Source of the DNA: Brevibacillus reuszeri | GTDB lineage: Bacteria; Bacillota; Bacilli; Brevibacillales; Brevibacillaceae | Direction: 5' to 3' | Assembly (NCBI RefSeq): GCF_002897295.1 | Contig: NZ_BEXF01000023.1 | Coordinates: forward strand, 39,740 to 103,739 | Length of the DNA stretch: 64,000 bases | Part shown: piece after piece, positions 8,896 to 18,200 of the stretch | Layout of the letters: each line of letters opens with the position of its first letter | Position numbering within the stretch: the stretch's first letter is position 1 | Made by a program: the position numbers and the translations under genes | The notes under the pieces: generated by a model | Told to the model about the DNA's origin: nothing | Databases searched by the model: none | The model's input: only the letters and a program-made list of their open reading frames with translations

Positions 8896-9238
8896 TAAGC
8901 AACAGCTCCTTTCTCTGAATGGTATCTTCCCATAATAGGTTAGGGTCGGTGGCCTTATGGACTCTGCAATTTCTGTAAAGCAAGGAAACGTGTTCATGCG
9001 ATTCCAGGACAAAATCAATAACCCACCAATAATGCAAACTTCCAGCAATGGCCAATATTTCGTTATCATCTGAGGATCGGGCGAATGAAATTACGATCTT
9101 GTCCTTCTGAGCGTTCTCAGCGGATAGGAGCTCGTCTCGTATCGCGAATATTGTCTGGTATTTGTTCTTTCGTTCCCTATGTTTTTCACTCTTTATGTAA
9201 TTTCTCCACCTATAGCGAGTAACTTTCACGATCTTCAC
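8879..9238 (-). CDS. Unknown basic protein
   Basis: The product has 119 residues. Its N-terminal third is strongly basic (RYRWRNYIKSEKHRERKNK), as in nucleic-acid-binding proteins. The start is a GTG at 9238, or the in-frame GTG at 9229, which has better spacing to AAAGGG. It overlaps the downstream membrane protein gene. No family is recognised. Confidence 0.45.
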   Translation of the reverse strand: MKIVKVTRYRWRNYIKSEKHRERKNKYQTIFAIRDELLSAENAQKDKIVISFARSSDDNEILAIAGSLHYWWVIDFVLESHEHVSLLYRNCRVHKATDPNLLWEDTIQRKELLLSGEPN

Positions 9239-9254
9239 CCTTTATCATGAGTAA

Positions 9255-9941
9255 TCAAATCGAATCAAGCGTAGTGATTGCGGTGTTATAGGAGCGGGAA
9301 TCTAACGATATCTGATTCAATACGTTGCTCAATCCAGTGATTTTTTCTGCATACTTATCTTCCAGCTGGACTTCTCCATAACGTGGGTTATCTGGAAGAT
9401 AATTAATGACTTCTCCACGATCATTCACTTTCGGAATCACAATTTTGTGAATGAAACTAGTTGTTTGTTCTAGAATGGAGTAATACGAAAGATCATCGTC
9501 GTCGAATTGATTTTCCCAGTCTTCCGGTAAGAGGAGCTGCAATGAATATGCTGCTTGTTTTACTAACCAAGGATCACGATACAACGCCATTATTGTCTCT
9601 AATGTACACGCATTATTCCCAAAAACCTGCTGATAGGTAAGATACGGCTTTCCTTTGGTAGGATCAGCTAGATCGGGATAAGTAGGGTTGAGCGTGCGAA
9701 TGATCGTCTCTATTTCTTCTCTAGCATCATGAAAAAGCTTTGCAAGCAAGATGTGGTAATACAAATGTACAGCTGGTGTGTGTTTATAGAAATCTTCTTG
9801 ATCAGGATGAACTCCCTCTAATTCGAAAACCATTGTGGCAGCTACTGCTTCAACTGGGCCACTCCACCCGCTACGTAGACGATCCGAGATCGTATGACTT
9901 TGTTTCTCATTTACATCCCTATTTTTCATGAATTTCTCCAT
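9255..9941 (-). CDS. Truncated coupling-protein duplicate (middle domain only)
   Basis: Residues ~29-213 of this 228-residue ORF match residues ~360-545 of the intact coupling protein (15213-18632) at high identity (YLTYQQVFGNNACTL, PWLVKQAAYSLQLLLPEDWE). In VirD4-type proteins the region between Walker A and Walker B contains the all-alpha domain, linked to substrate or relaxosome contact. Both Walker motifs are missing, and the first ~28 and last ~15 residues are unrelated. A GGAG lies upstream of the ATG, so it may be translated. It is either a relic or a stand-alone adaptor or decoy domain. Confidence 0.75.
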   Translation of the reverse strand: MEKFMKNRDVNEKQSHTISDRLRSGWSGPVEAVAATMVFELEGVHPDQEDFYKHTPAVHLYYHILLAKLFHDAREEIETIIRTLNPTYPDLADPTKGKPYLTYQQVFGNNACTLETIMALYRDPWLVKQAAYSLQLLLPEDWENQFDDDDLSYYSILEQTTSFIHKIVIPKVNDRGEVINYLPDNPRYGEVQLEDKYAEKITGLSNVLNQISLDSRSYNTAITTLDSI

Positions 9942-9985
9942 TTAACGAACATCTCCTAATGAATGAATGAACTCCGTTCTAATAA

Positions 9986-10022
9986 GGGGGAAAGCGGGTC
10001 TGAGAAGACCTTCCTTCCCCTC
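9986..10022 (-). terminator. Probable terminator
   Basis: An imperfect GC-rich inverted repeat (GGGGGAAAGCGGGTCT / AGACCTTCCTTCCCC) follows the stop of the secreted-protein gene and continues into TTATT on the minus strand. Confidence 0.5.
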
Positions 10023-10038
10023 ATGTTTTTCCCTACCA

Positions 10039-10593
10039 CTATTTTGCCTTTATTATCCACTGAATCGGAACGACAATTTCTCCAACAGGGAATGGTGTGC
10101 TTCTTCCAGCTTTTGTACCAACTGTTTGAATCGTAATATCTGTTATCGGTATCGTCTCATTCGGTGCAATAGAATCTGGATTTCCATCTGTATCACCATT
10201 TTTCATTGCAGTACTTAGAATAATTTCCGATGAATTGGTAGGAAAAGAATCTCTGCGGGATGGTCTACCATATGGTTTCCCAATTTCAACAGCACTTAGT
10301 TCGTCATCACGGTCACCATAATTAATTCCGGTCGGCGTTAGAGCTCTTCCGAATAGGACACCTTTCGTGTTTCCCGAGTTCGTTACTGTAATCGATTGAA
10401 AGTTATAACTGCCTTCCTTATCTCCGATTACTTCGACTTCTGTTACCCCGGCTAGTGTTAATCCAATGGTTTCTTCTACAACGGTTACCTGAAAATTTGA
10501 GACGCTGCTTACTTCAGCTGGAGCAGCTGAAACAGAATATAGAGGTACCATCGAAGTGAGGACAGCCAGTGTGGCTAAGATTCTTTTTTTCAC
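10039..10593 (-). CDS. Secreted protein with signal peptide
   Basis: The start is GTG at 10593 (VKKRILATLAV), chosen because TTTGGAGG lies 11 bases upstream. The longer ORF to 10728 has no such site. Residues 1-24 form a classic signal peptide with an AxA-like cleavage site (VSAAPAEV). The mature ~160 residues are rich in Thr, Val and Gly (beta-sandwich composition) with no cell-wall anchor. It may be a secreted or surface protein; the family is not recognised. Confidence 0.65.
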   Translation of the reverse strand: MKKRILATLAVLTSMVPLYSVSAAPAEVSSVSNFQVTVVEETIGLTLAGVTEVEVIGDKEGSYNFQSITVTNSGNTKGVLFGRALTPTGINYGDRDDELSAVEIGKPYGRPSRRDSFPTNSSEIILSTAMKNGDTDGNPDSIAPNETIPITDITIQTVGTKAGRSTPFPVGEIVVPIQWIIKAK

Positions 10594-10714
10594 CGTATCT
10601 TTTCCTCCAAAGTAGAATTTGAGGAGCGGGCGCCCTCTTAATCGGATGTATTGGAATGTGTTATTCCCTAATAATAAAAATGGCATTGGAGAATCTTGAA
10701 AACAGCCACGAATG

Positions 10715-10837
10715 CTACCGTAATTCATCTGCTGTGACTAGAGCTTCGCCTTGTGACAGTGCTGTGGTTGCATAAACGTTACCTGTTTCATTTTTAACGA
10801 TATAGAATGCTTTCTTATCGTTATCCAACACATTCAT
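10715..10837 (-). CDS. 40-aa small protein
   Basis: A short minus-strand ORF (MNVLDNDKKAFYIVKNETGN...) is preceded by GAAAGGGG at 5-6 bases. It lies in line with its neighbours in the 13110-10039 gene row. The composition looks like real protein. Function unknown. Confidence 0.45.
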   Translation of the reverse strand: MNVLDNDKKAFYIVKNETGNVYATTALSQGEALVTADELR

Positions 10838-10867
10838 CCCCTTTCAAACATCAATAGTGTGGTGAGA

Positions 10868-11161
10868 TTAGTCCTTTTTTGAAGTAAAGAGTAAGTGACA
10901 CACAAATCGTAGAAAATCAAAGGAGGCGATAAGAAGGATCACGAGTAAGGATAAAAAGCCGTTAACCAGCAAAAAATTCGGAAGCGCTTGTGTCTTAAGA
11001 TCCATGGCCCCCAATTGAATGAGCATCATTGTTAACAAGGGTACAGCAGCTGCTATCGCAATTACTTGAAACCAGGATTGTTTTATTAGGATAGGAGTGT
11101 AATCTTCAGCTTTTTCCATTCTTTTATTAAGGGCTTCAATCTGTTTTGACTTCTTGTCCAT
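10868..11161 (-). CDS. Two-TM small membrane protein
   Basis: The product has 97 residues: a short charged helix (residues 1-22), then hydrophobic segments at ~30-50 and ~62-88, ending in a basic tail. The upstream GGAAGGTGATTT acts as a ribosome binding site. It sits directly downstream of the Walker-less coupling-protein relative, so a membrane partner is conceivable. Confidence 0.55.
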   Translation of the reverse strand: MDKKSKQIEALNKRMEKAEDYTPILIKQSWFQVIAIAAAVPLLTMMLIQLGAMDLKTQALPNFLLVNGFLSLLVILLIASFDFLRFVCHLLFTSKKD

Positions 11162-11227
11162 CTAAATCACCTTCCTTGAGACATGTGCAGCACCAATCGG
11201 AATAATTAGGAAGCGAAAGGGAGAACG

Positions 11228-12844
11228 CTATATCCTTTCGCCATAATTGGTTATCAAACAGTCATAATCATGATTCGCGTCTGTTGGAAGCGGGAGCGGT
11301 TTCATGAGTATGGCTTTATTCTTTTCGATGAAAGAACTGCGGAAAATTGATAAGGCTGTTTTACTACCCACATATGGCGTCCGGATAGAATCTTCTTCGT
11401 TATTTTCTCTGATCCCCAGATTTTGAAGAGATTGCGTATTATTCACTAGTACAGGGAATATTCGATTGGGAAAGGAAGCCATTATTCGATTTAACTGGTC
11501 AGATGTAGAAAGCTCTCTAAAAATAGGAAACGATGGTATGCCAAGGGTAACAAACACGCCTCTCTTTCGTGAGCGAGTAACCGCATGAAATTTATTCGTA
11601 GTAGATTGGAGAAAGGGAGAAGCATCTGTTATGTATAGGGAGTGATCAGAGAGAATCATTCGCTTGCTAATAGCTTGATCGATCTTTGTCATCCACAGCG
11701 CATCCATGATCGCTCGGGTACGTGGTGTCCCCCAGGTATCTGCTAGATTGATAAGGAGAATGCCTCCGGTAACAAAGTGCTCGTAAATGGGATCACTTTT
11801 CGAAATTTCCCCTGCTATCGTGTTCCTAAGAACAGAATTCGTCTTCAAATACATACAGGCGTTTACAACGTCTTTGATTTGTTCAGAGTAGGCATCAATG
11901 ATGGTATCTTTACCACTGTGAGGGTGCCCTCTTGGGTATTGGATTTTCTCTTTATGAATAACGTCTATATAAGAGAGTGGAGTCCCGCGGTCCTGAAGTG
12001 TAAAGGTTTGTTGATAGCGAATGTTAACTTTTACTTGGTAACATGAATGCATAAACTGAATGACTGCTCTCATCGATACCATGATCTCTTTTGTTATGGC
12101 TTTGTCCGAATCGGTTGTATCCCCTTCCTCCTCTGAAAGCGGGGAAGAAAATTGGCTTTCGAAATTTGAAACAAGACTCTCAAGCGTTTCGGTTGCCTTT
12201 CTAACCAGATAAGGATCGGCATATAAATGAAGCCACTGGTCTATCGTACAATCAGAGCTATCAAATAAACTTTCATAGGTGTTTGTAATGCTCTTTTTTG
12301 TTTGGGAGTTCTCATCGTTAGATAGATTCCTAATATGATCTTGGTATGTGTGTAGATACTTTAGGAGCAGCGTATGGGAGTAAACATGCGATTGTGCGTG
12401 TTGATTCAATGAATGCCTATCTTCTGAAAAACAAGATATAAGTCTAACCATGGTGATCGCTGCATCCTTAGGTGTGCCACTCAAGGGATTGATAGGCCAT
12501 GGTAAGTCAGTGAGGGTATTCCAGATGATTAGGGTATCTGAGTGCGCCGTGGAATACACTTTTTCAACAGCTCGTTCAAAATGATGTTGGCTACGTACGA
12601 GAAGCGTGATACCTGTTAAATTTCTCTTCCATGACTTCGTCTGGTAATTTGCGAGATCTTGGTTAAAGAGCGGGTAAAAATAACTGTCCCAAATATCTGA
12701 CTCTTGATTACCTCCTATTAATAACGGTGCCCTTCTTTCGTTTACTTTGAGTGTGACTAGAGCGGGAGAAGCGGGACTTGCCAATACACGTTCACCTATC
12801 ACAATGGTTGGGCCATCTTGTCTCGTGCATGTATCTTGATCCAT
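11228..12844 (-). CDS. Full-length coupling-protein relative without ATPase motifs
   Basis: The product has 538 residues from the ATG at 12844 (AAGGAGATACGAGA upstream). It is collinear with residues ~270-650 of the VirD4/TraG protein: INPLSG (T4CP YNPLRG), HVYSHTLLLKYLH (HLYYHILLVKLFH), DPYLVRKATETLESL (DPWLVKQAAYSLQLL), TGGILLINLAD (TGGVLLINTAD), RGVFVTLGIPSF (GGFVTIGMQTM). The Walker A position reads GGNQESD instead of GSIGTGKS. Walker B reads SLYITDA instead of HIVVDEF. The N-terminal membrane domain is absent. It is probably a catalytically dead, soluble paralog. Confidence 0.7.
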   Translation of the reverse strand: MDQDTCTRQDGPTIVIGERVLASPASPALVTLKVNERRAPLLIGGNQESDIWDSYFYPLFNQDLANYQTKSWKRNLTGITLLVRSQHHFERAVEKVYSTAHSDTLIIWNTLTDLPWPINPLSGTPKDAAITMVRLISCFSEDRHSLNQHAQSHVYSHTLLLKYLHTYQDHIRNLSNDENSQTKKSITNTYESLFDSSDCTIDQWLHLYADPYLVRKATETLESLVSNFESQFSSPLSEEEGDTTDSDKAITKEIMVSMRAVIQFMHSCYQVKVNIRYQQTFTLQDRGTPLSYIDVIHKEKIQYPRGHPHSGKDTIIDAYSEQIKDVVNACMYLKTNSVLRNTIAGEISKSDPIYEHFVTGGILLINLADTWGTPRTRAIMDALWMTKIDQAISKRMILSDHSLYITDASPFLQSTTNKFHAVTRSRKRGVFVTLGIPSFPIFRELSTSDQLNRIMASFPNRIFPVLVNNTQSLQNLGIRENNEEDSIRTPYVGSKTALSIFRSSFIEKNKAILMKPLPLPTDANHDYDCLITNYGERI

Positions 12845-12876
12845 TCTCGTATCTCCTTTTCTTTTCTTTGCCTTGA

Positions 12877-13110
12877 TTACATCCACGTGGTGACGACTGT
12901 ACCACTTGGAATACCTAGGATTACTCCAATGATCGGTGCGAATTGGAGCGGGTACTTAGAAGGATCTCTCAGAATCTGTACGATCGGATAGAGAATCGTG
13001 ATGAGTATGGGTGCGTAAAATAAGTCACTCCGAAACGTTGACTGCATATAGCAGCTGATCATGACAACAAAGCAAGTTATGATACATGGCAACAAATATG
13101 TTTTGACCAT
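12877..13110 (-). CDS. 77-aa membrane protein
   Basis: The start at 13110 (MVKTYLL) follows GGAGGGATAGTA; the ORF upstream to 13149 has no such site. It has two to three hydrophobic helices and a short cytosolic loop with RDPSKYPLQ. It is followed after 32 bp by the Walker-less coupling-protein relative, so the two are likely co-transcribed. Function unknown. Confidence 0.55.
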   Translation of the reverse strand: MVKTYLLPCIITCFVVMISCYMQSTFRSDLFYAPILITILYPIVQILRDPSKYPLQFAPIIGVILGIPSGTVVTTWM

Positions 13111-13204
13111 TACTATCCCTCCTTCACTTTTTTGGAATCTCCGTATCATGAGGAATGTTCTTCAAAGTAGAAAAACAGACAATGATGATCCGGAAACGGA
13201 ACTG

Positions 13205-13237
13205 GTAAGAAGAGAGGGCTCTATTCCCTCTCTTCTC
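13205..13237 (-). terminator. Terminator of the coupling operon
   Basis: AGAAGAGAGGG / CCCTCTCTTCT forms an 11-bp stem with a 7-base loop, immediately after the stop at 13239. The T run on the minus strand is short, so termination may be partial. Confidence 0.55.
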
Positions 13238-13238
13238 G

Positions 13239-14357
13239 TTAATAGTCATCCGCGTTCCCATATTCGAGAGTACGTGGTGAAATACTATTCTTCCCTATGC
13301 CTACCAATCCGTGTTGGAAACCAAGCGGGGAAAATAGTCTTTCGTGACTGATAAACCATACGTATCGATAGTATTCTTTGTATGTATTTGCAAACGTATG
13401 AATTTGATACGCTTCAATGAGTTGTTGGATACTTGAATCACTTGGTACGATAAAGACAAGAGCAAAATCATCTTCCAGTAAGTGTTCACCACGCTGTGCA
13501 AATGCACTTAGCTGCTCCAAACGTTGAGTTAGAAAACGATCGACCTTTTGCATTCCTGATATACGTTCCATGACTAAATGAAATGGGCCATCTGATAATG
13601 CGATTTGAGCGGAGCAAGCTACTTTTCCAAAGGTAGAGATTTGAGGATGATCTTGCCAAGAAATCAAGGCATCGTTTTCAATGAGTTGTAATTTGATCTC
13701 ATTGGAAGCAATTAAGTTTACGGGAAGATTGGGAGATCGAAGAAAATCGGAACTCCCCATACAATGCATTCCTGGTTCTGTCAGACGAATGTAATCTTTC
13801 CCGGTATCGGTTAACGTGATGATTCCGGGGTAATTTTGTTCCGGGTCACGTTCACCAGTAAACTTTCTGCGTTCTACCAATCCGTACTTTTCTAGGCGAT
13901 CCAATCGTTTATTAATCGTGCTGTTTGTAAGTGGCTTGCAAGCTCTACGAAATTGATCTTCTGTTAAAGATTTTGCTAAAGCAGTTGTTACCAAAATTTG
14001 ATGTTCTGTTGAAGTTAGGACACCTGTATGTTTTGCTTGCACAGCGTATCTAGCGAGTGCAAATCGATGCCTGGTTTCAATCAACTTAACCTGCCAAGTT
14101 GGTACATCCCATTTACTCAGACTCCCATCTGCAAAAGCGTATGAAATGGTAGGTACTTTTCGAGCTATTTTCAAACCTGAGTTTGCCGCAATTCTGAGCC
14201 CCCCAGGTTGAGGGGCATCAGAATGGGACGATTGGTTGTTATTGGTCAAGAGGTTGCTCGTGTTGTTGTTCTCGTTGTTGCTCCCGTTGTTGGTTCTGTT
14301 GTTTCCTGATGTCGCGGTTGCTGATCGTGATAAATTTGTTGTATCTGTTGGTCTCAT
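13239..14357 (-). CDS. Winged-helix, replication-relaxation-like protein
   Basis: The product has 372 residues. Residues 1-50 are Asn/Ser/Thr-rich and disordered. Residues ~110-180 form a winged helix (LTEDQFRRACKPL, STINKRLDRLEKYGLVERR). A C-terminal alpha/beta domain contains FHLVMERISGMQKVDRFL, like the nuclease-fold half of replication-relaxation proteins. ATG 14357 has GGAGGG upstream. The first 119 bases overlap the 3' end of the S1-like gene in another frame. DNA binding in transfer or replication control is inferred. Confidence 0.6.
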   Translation of the reverse strand: MRPTDTTNLSRSATATSGNNRTNNGSNNENNNTSNLLTNNNQSSHSDAPQPGGLRIAANSGLKIARKVPTISYAFADGSLSKWDVPTWQVKLIETRHRFALARYAVQAKHTGVLTSTEHQILVTTALAKSLTEDQFRRACKPLTNSTINKRLDRLEKYGLVERRKFTGERDPEQNYPGIITLTDTGKDYIRLTEPGMHCMGSSDFLRSPNLPVNLIASNEIKLQLIENDALISWQDHPQISTFGKVACSAQIALSDGPFHLVMERISGMQKVDRFLTQRLEQLSAFAQRGEHLLEDDFALVFIVPSDSSIQQLIEAYQIHTFANTYKEYYRYVWFISHERLFSPLGFQHGLVGIGKNSISPRTLEYGNADDY

Positions 14358-15216
14358 TGAATGCGTTCTCCCTCCGATTAACCACTTTTATGATGGATCC
14401 GCGTCCCTTTCGCTCATCTTCATTCAAATATTCCAATCGAAAATTAACTTTGTCGCCTGAGGCTGGAGGTTGAAGGCCTATTCTCGGGGTGCAACGGATC
14501 ACAATTCCTGTTTTGTCGACCTTTACAAAGTAACCTTGCCATGATTCTCTTTCATACAAGGAAATATTCACAACTTCACCTGAGTAGTATTCGTTTACTT
14601 GGAGAATATCGGATGCCCCAATCCATGGATCAGGAATCAAGGCTTTTCGTGAGACTTGAATAAGTTGCTGGTCTTTCCAAATTCGAACGACTTGAAGTTC
14701 GATGTCATCCCCAGGTTGCAGATTGATATCTTGTGGTAATTCTGGGACATAGGTATGATCCCAATCCTCTTTCCGCATCCAAACGTTTTGGCCAAATACA
14801 TTGAAGTGAAGTTTTCCAGTCTCGACGTTCATGCTACGGAAGTTAGCAAGAAGCACTTGTTGTTCTTGTACCGTCTTCCATAGATTTTCTTTCAGGATGT
14901 CTAATGCCTTAATTCGATTGAGCATGATTACGTTATTTTTTACGTCTACTCGTTCTACTAGAAATGGTTCTTCATAGCCAACAAAACCAATGAGAGAGTC
15001 AAACTTGTGTGCATCGAAGTGTTCCGCATTGCAGACGGCAATCGTACCATCTGGAAACTCTACTTCGAGTGCCTCAACCGTTAAGGTTTCACCATTAATT
15101 ACTCTTGAAATGGACTGACGATGTGTAATCATACCGGAGAGTATTTTTTCACTCCTCTGATATTCTCTAAATTCCGCAGCTTTTTCCGTTGTCAATTTGA
15201 AATTCTCTAAACTCAT
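14239..15216 (-). CDS. S1/OB-fold-like protein with Gln-rich tail
   Basis: The product has 325 residues. Two to three S1-like segments can be seen: PQDINLQPGDDIELQVVRIW followed by LIQVSRKAL, and YYSGEVVNISLYERESWQGYFVKVDKTGIVIR. The last ~25 residues are Gln/Arg/Glu repeats. Its ATG overlaps the coupling-protein stop by 4 bases (translational coupling), and CGGAGGAG lies upstream. A nucleic-acid-binding accessory of the coupling protein is inferred. Confidence 0.6.
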   Translation of the reverse strand: MSLENFKLTTEKAAEFREYQRSEKILSGMITHRQSISRVINGETLTVEALEVEFPDGTIAVCNAEHFDAHKFDSLIGFVGYEEPFLVERVDVKNNVIMLNRIKALDILKENLWKTVQEQQVLLANFRSMNVETGKLHFNVFGQNVWMRKEDWDHTYVPELPQDINLQPGDDIELQVVRIWKDQQLIQVSRKALIPDPWIGASDILQVNEYYSGEVVNISLYERESWQGYFVKVDKTGIVIRCTPRIGLQPPASGDKVNFRLEYLNEDERKGRGSIIKVVNRRENAFNETNRYNKFITISNRDIRKQQNQQREQQREQQHEQPLDQ

Positions 15217-18200
15217 TCGTCTTCTCCTCCGATACTTCGTCTTCTATTCTTGTTTTTGTGTTCTAAAGCGTCTGCTACAAACGTTTTTAATAACTCATCC
15301 TTATCGGCGGGAACCGGTGCCTCTTTAAAGTTCTCTGCCTGTAACACCTTATCTGGATGCTGGCTTCTCTGTTGTCTTATTGGATGAGATTGAGCAGCAG
15401 ATTGGTTCTGGTTATTCTTTTGTGGAGAGGGAGCGGGCATTAAATTTGATAGATCCACATTTTCATATGGATTGTGATTTTGAACGGACGGTTGATCTTC
15501 GTGTTTCGAACCGTTTCCATCAGGTGGTGATACCGTTGGAGCCATAGTTGGTGGTTTATCTTCTCTTTCTTTTCTCGGCATCACAGGTGGACGAATATCA
15601 AGAGGGTTCGAACGATTTGCTTCATGCTTAATGACGTTGTTCGTTACTCTCGACCCCATCACTCTACCTGGCTTAATGTCTACTTCTCTCTTGTTTTCCC
15701 GAGGATTTAGAGTACGTTGAACTCTTGGTGTAATGCTATTCCTTTGATTTCTCAACTCTTGAACATGGATTTTTTTACGATCCACTTCATGCAAGTTGTG
15801 CTGCTTGATTTCTTCCCCTTCCAGGAATACTGGAATTTCTGGCTCCTTGTTCTCTTGTTCCGTTTGCGTTACTGATTGGGTAGTTTTGATAAACTCCTCA
15901 TAAATTGGAGTTCCTTCTAATCGCAAAATGGGTAACAGAGAATCATCGTGCTCGTTGGTATCAACATCTTGCTCAATTCGTTCCTTAACTGGCGGGGCAG
16001 TTGGCATTGAGAAATCAAAAGGTTGAGCAGATGTTGTTTCTCTTCTTGGAACCATAGGTGGCTTCTGAGATCCACGTCCAGGTTCTGGGGCTTGCCTTGT
16101 TTCTCGCTGGACAACTCTAGTTTCCCGGTTTGTTTGTCTTTCTAGGAGCGGGGCGCTGTGATCCTCTGTGCTGTGTACTTGTTCTAGATCTTTTCCAGCT
16201 TTGAAATCTTCAGCATCTTGGTCGATTAAGCCACAAACGTATTTGCCTTTAGTAACAGGACCTTGTGCTGCTTCATAATGAATTCTTTCGACCCATGCTG
16301 AGAGTGCTTGCGAATCGGGTTTTTCCTTCGCGTTCTTGAATTCCTTCCTTGGAACGAAATCCGCTTTTACTCGTCTAGCCGTTTGTTGTTCGTTATCGAT
16401 GTTAAGCTGTAATACAGCTTCGAATTTTTTGCTTTGAGAGATTTCATGAGGTGCAAATCTTGGAACCTCTACTAAAGCGTAACCTTCCTTTTCTGACATC
16501 CCGGGAGAGTCCTGATAAGCAGAGGAAAACGTACGACCCTCTTGAAGTTGATAAATTTCCTTAGTACCGAAGTATTTAGAGAAATACTCTGCATCAAGGA
16601 GCGGGACACCTTGGTATACCATGCGATTACGATGAACACCGATGATTGTCTCCAGATAGGCTTTTGAGAATCTACTTTCCATTTGGGCCATAGTCTGCAT
16701 ACCGATCGTGACGAAACCTCCATATTTCCGGGCATTTGCCGGGAAGTCCGGGTAAGATTCGTATGCATATTTAGGAAACTCATCGACTACGATGTGATGT
16801 CCGTGAGGCTGGCCCTTAGAAATATCTCTTCGATAAACAGCCTGTACCATAGACTGAAGCATTATCTGTGCAAAGTAACCGGATAGCTTTCCCATGATCC
16901 CGTCTGCGGTGTTGATTAATAGGACGCCACCAGTACGAAGCAGAACGTCTAGATCAAGGCCACTGTCTCCAAACATAACTCTTCTAAAGTAGGTATTTGA
17001 CGACATTTGATTTAAGACGTTGGTCAAACCAGTGATTTTCTCTGCGTACTTATCTTCTAGTTCGATTTCTCCAGCGTGTGGACTATCAGGGAGATACTTA
17101 TTAACTTCTCCTCTAAAATTCGCTTTGGGTACGACAATCTTGTGAATGAAACTAGATGTTTGTTCAATGATGGAGTAATACGAAAGATCATCGCCATCGA
17201 ACTGATTCTCCCAGTCTTCTGGTAGGAGGAGCTGTAAGGAATACGCAGCTTGTTTTACTAACCAAGGATCACGATACATCTTCATTAACGTATCTAATGT
17301 ACACGCATTATTCCCAAAAACTTGTTGGTAGGTAAGATACGGCTTTCCTTTGGTAGGATCGGCAATATCTGGATATGTAGGGGCATACGTGCGAATGATC
17401 GACTCGATTTCTTCTCTCGCATCGTGAAAAAGCTTCACTAGCAAGATGTGGTAATACAAATGAACAGCTTGCGTGTTTTTATAGAAATCTTCTTGATCGG
17501 GTTGAAGCCCTTCTAATACAAACACAAATGTGGCTGCTACTGTTTCAGCTGGACCTCGAAGCGGGTTATAACTCTTGCTGTCTTGATTTTCTGGATCGAG
17601 ATAATAGATCGCTTCTTTGGGTATACCGTGAGCTCGCGCGAGTTGGAACGATTTCGAACACAAGTCATTACTCGGATCGATAATTGTTAACCCGGATAAC
17701 CGTTGAGATAGTGTTTTATCATCATCTGTCTGAAAGTTATTGATATAATTGACAAGATGCTTCATATCAAGGCGAATGACTGGTAATAGAGCAGCTGCGG
17801 ATTTACCAGTACCAATGGATCCGACAATTATCGTATGAGTTGCACGATCGATGCCTCTCATTATCGCCTTAACCTTAAAAAACGCATCAACATATATCCC
17901 AATACAGATATCTGCGTATTTTCCTGCACGTTGCATTTCTGTAATGCCTTGGAGTAGATGGTGATTGAATTCATAATTTGCGAACCACTCGTGCCATCGT
18001 TTCGAATGTTGCATTAATACTCCGATGAACCAAGCAAGGAAGAAGTAAACCGCATATATCGGTAAGATCAACAATCCCCACGTGAACCACACAACGTTAT
18101 CTTCCAGAAACTTATCCATCGTTTCTGTTTTGCCTACATATTGCACCATGAGTTCCGCAATCCAGGGGGTGAACATTTCTTTAACAGGAAGAGAAGACCA

